From the NCBI RefSeq assembly GCF_019753765.1, contig NZ_JAIJZW010000001.1, forward strand, positions 1 through 43,116: 43,116 nucleotides of DNA. Reading direction: 5' to 3'. Source of the DNA: Microbacterium marinilacus. GTDB taxonomy: Bacteria; Actinomycetota; Actinomycetes; Actinomycetales; Microbacteriaceae. Position 1 is the first letter of the stretch, and every line of letters starts with the position of its first letter. Shown here piece after piece: positions 43,078-43,116 of the stretch. The notes beneath the pieces were generated by a model. The model had not been told where the DNA came from. It saw nothing but the letters and a program-made list of their open reading frames with translations, and made no database searches. The translations under genes and the position numbers were made by a program.

Positions 43078-43116
43078 AGTCATCTGCAAGGACGCCCGCC
43101 CCCCGCGCCCGACACC

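Overview
The window is chromosomal DNA of a high-GC Gram-positive bacterium, most likely a member of the Microbacteriaceae (Microbacterium-like). The grounds are a base composition well above 70% GC in most genes, GTG/TTG starts, a small BldC-like helix-turn-helix gene followed by the 32-residue ribosomal protein bS22 (an actinobacterial arrangement), System II cytochrome c maturation, and at least a dozen genes whose start codon lies 6-7 bases after a TANNNT hexamer, the mark of leaderless transcription. Genus and species cannot be settled from the sequence alone.

Layout. 1-200: the cut-off end of an IS481-type insertion sequence, with a hairpin over the transposase start. 241-5407: an envelope-stress type module (LuxR-type response regulator, PspC-domain histidine kinase, divergent PspC membrane protein, small membrane protein with an EA repeat) and a DUF418 membrane protein. 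5494-9045: a large RecB-like nuclease/RNase H-like/helicase fusion. 9052-14629: housekeeping genes (upp, tadA, an epimerase, an LLM-type oxidoreductase, a cation diffusion facilitator, proC) with one low-GC orphan gene at 11249. 14674-19958: a CitAB-like two-component system divergent from a complete tripartite tricarboxylate transporter (tctCBA), with a 28-bp palindrome between them. 20022-25092: a stress-type SDR, a GH15 glucoamylase-like enzyme and a Ktr/Trk potassium uptake pair. 25209-28803: an ArsR regulator, an unusual LuxR regulator with a kinase-like ATPase module, and a formaldehyde dehydrogenase with a GlcG/HbpS-like protein. 28998-34752: BldC-like regulator, bS22, rhodanese, glutaredoxin-like protein, Dabb protein, FAD dehydrogenase, aspS and a DedA protein. 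36039-43018: a large lipoprotein, a histidine phosphatase and the tlpA-ccdA-resB-ccsB cytochrome c maturation operon, closed by a strong hairpin.

The most unusual part is 34776-36052. A single low-GC gene for a stand-alone PD-(D/E)XK nuclease of the HsdR N-terminal type sits between two perfect 21-bp direct repeats. The right copy is the 3' end of the neighbouring lipoprotein gene, so the segment looks like a one-gene island inserted at a gene end with the site duplicated; no integrase is present. Other points worth following are the wide use of leaderless starts with face-to-face promoters, a 24-bp palindrome that carries the last codons and stops of two convergent genes, and the candidate operators at 16687, 26981 and 35959.
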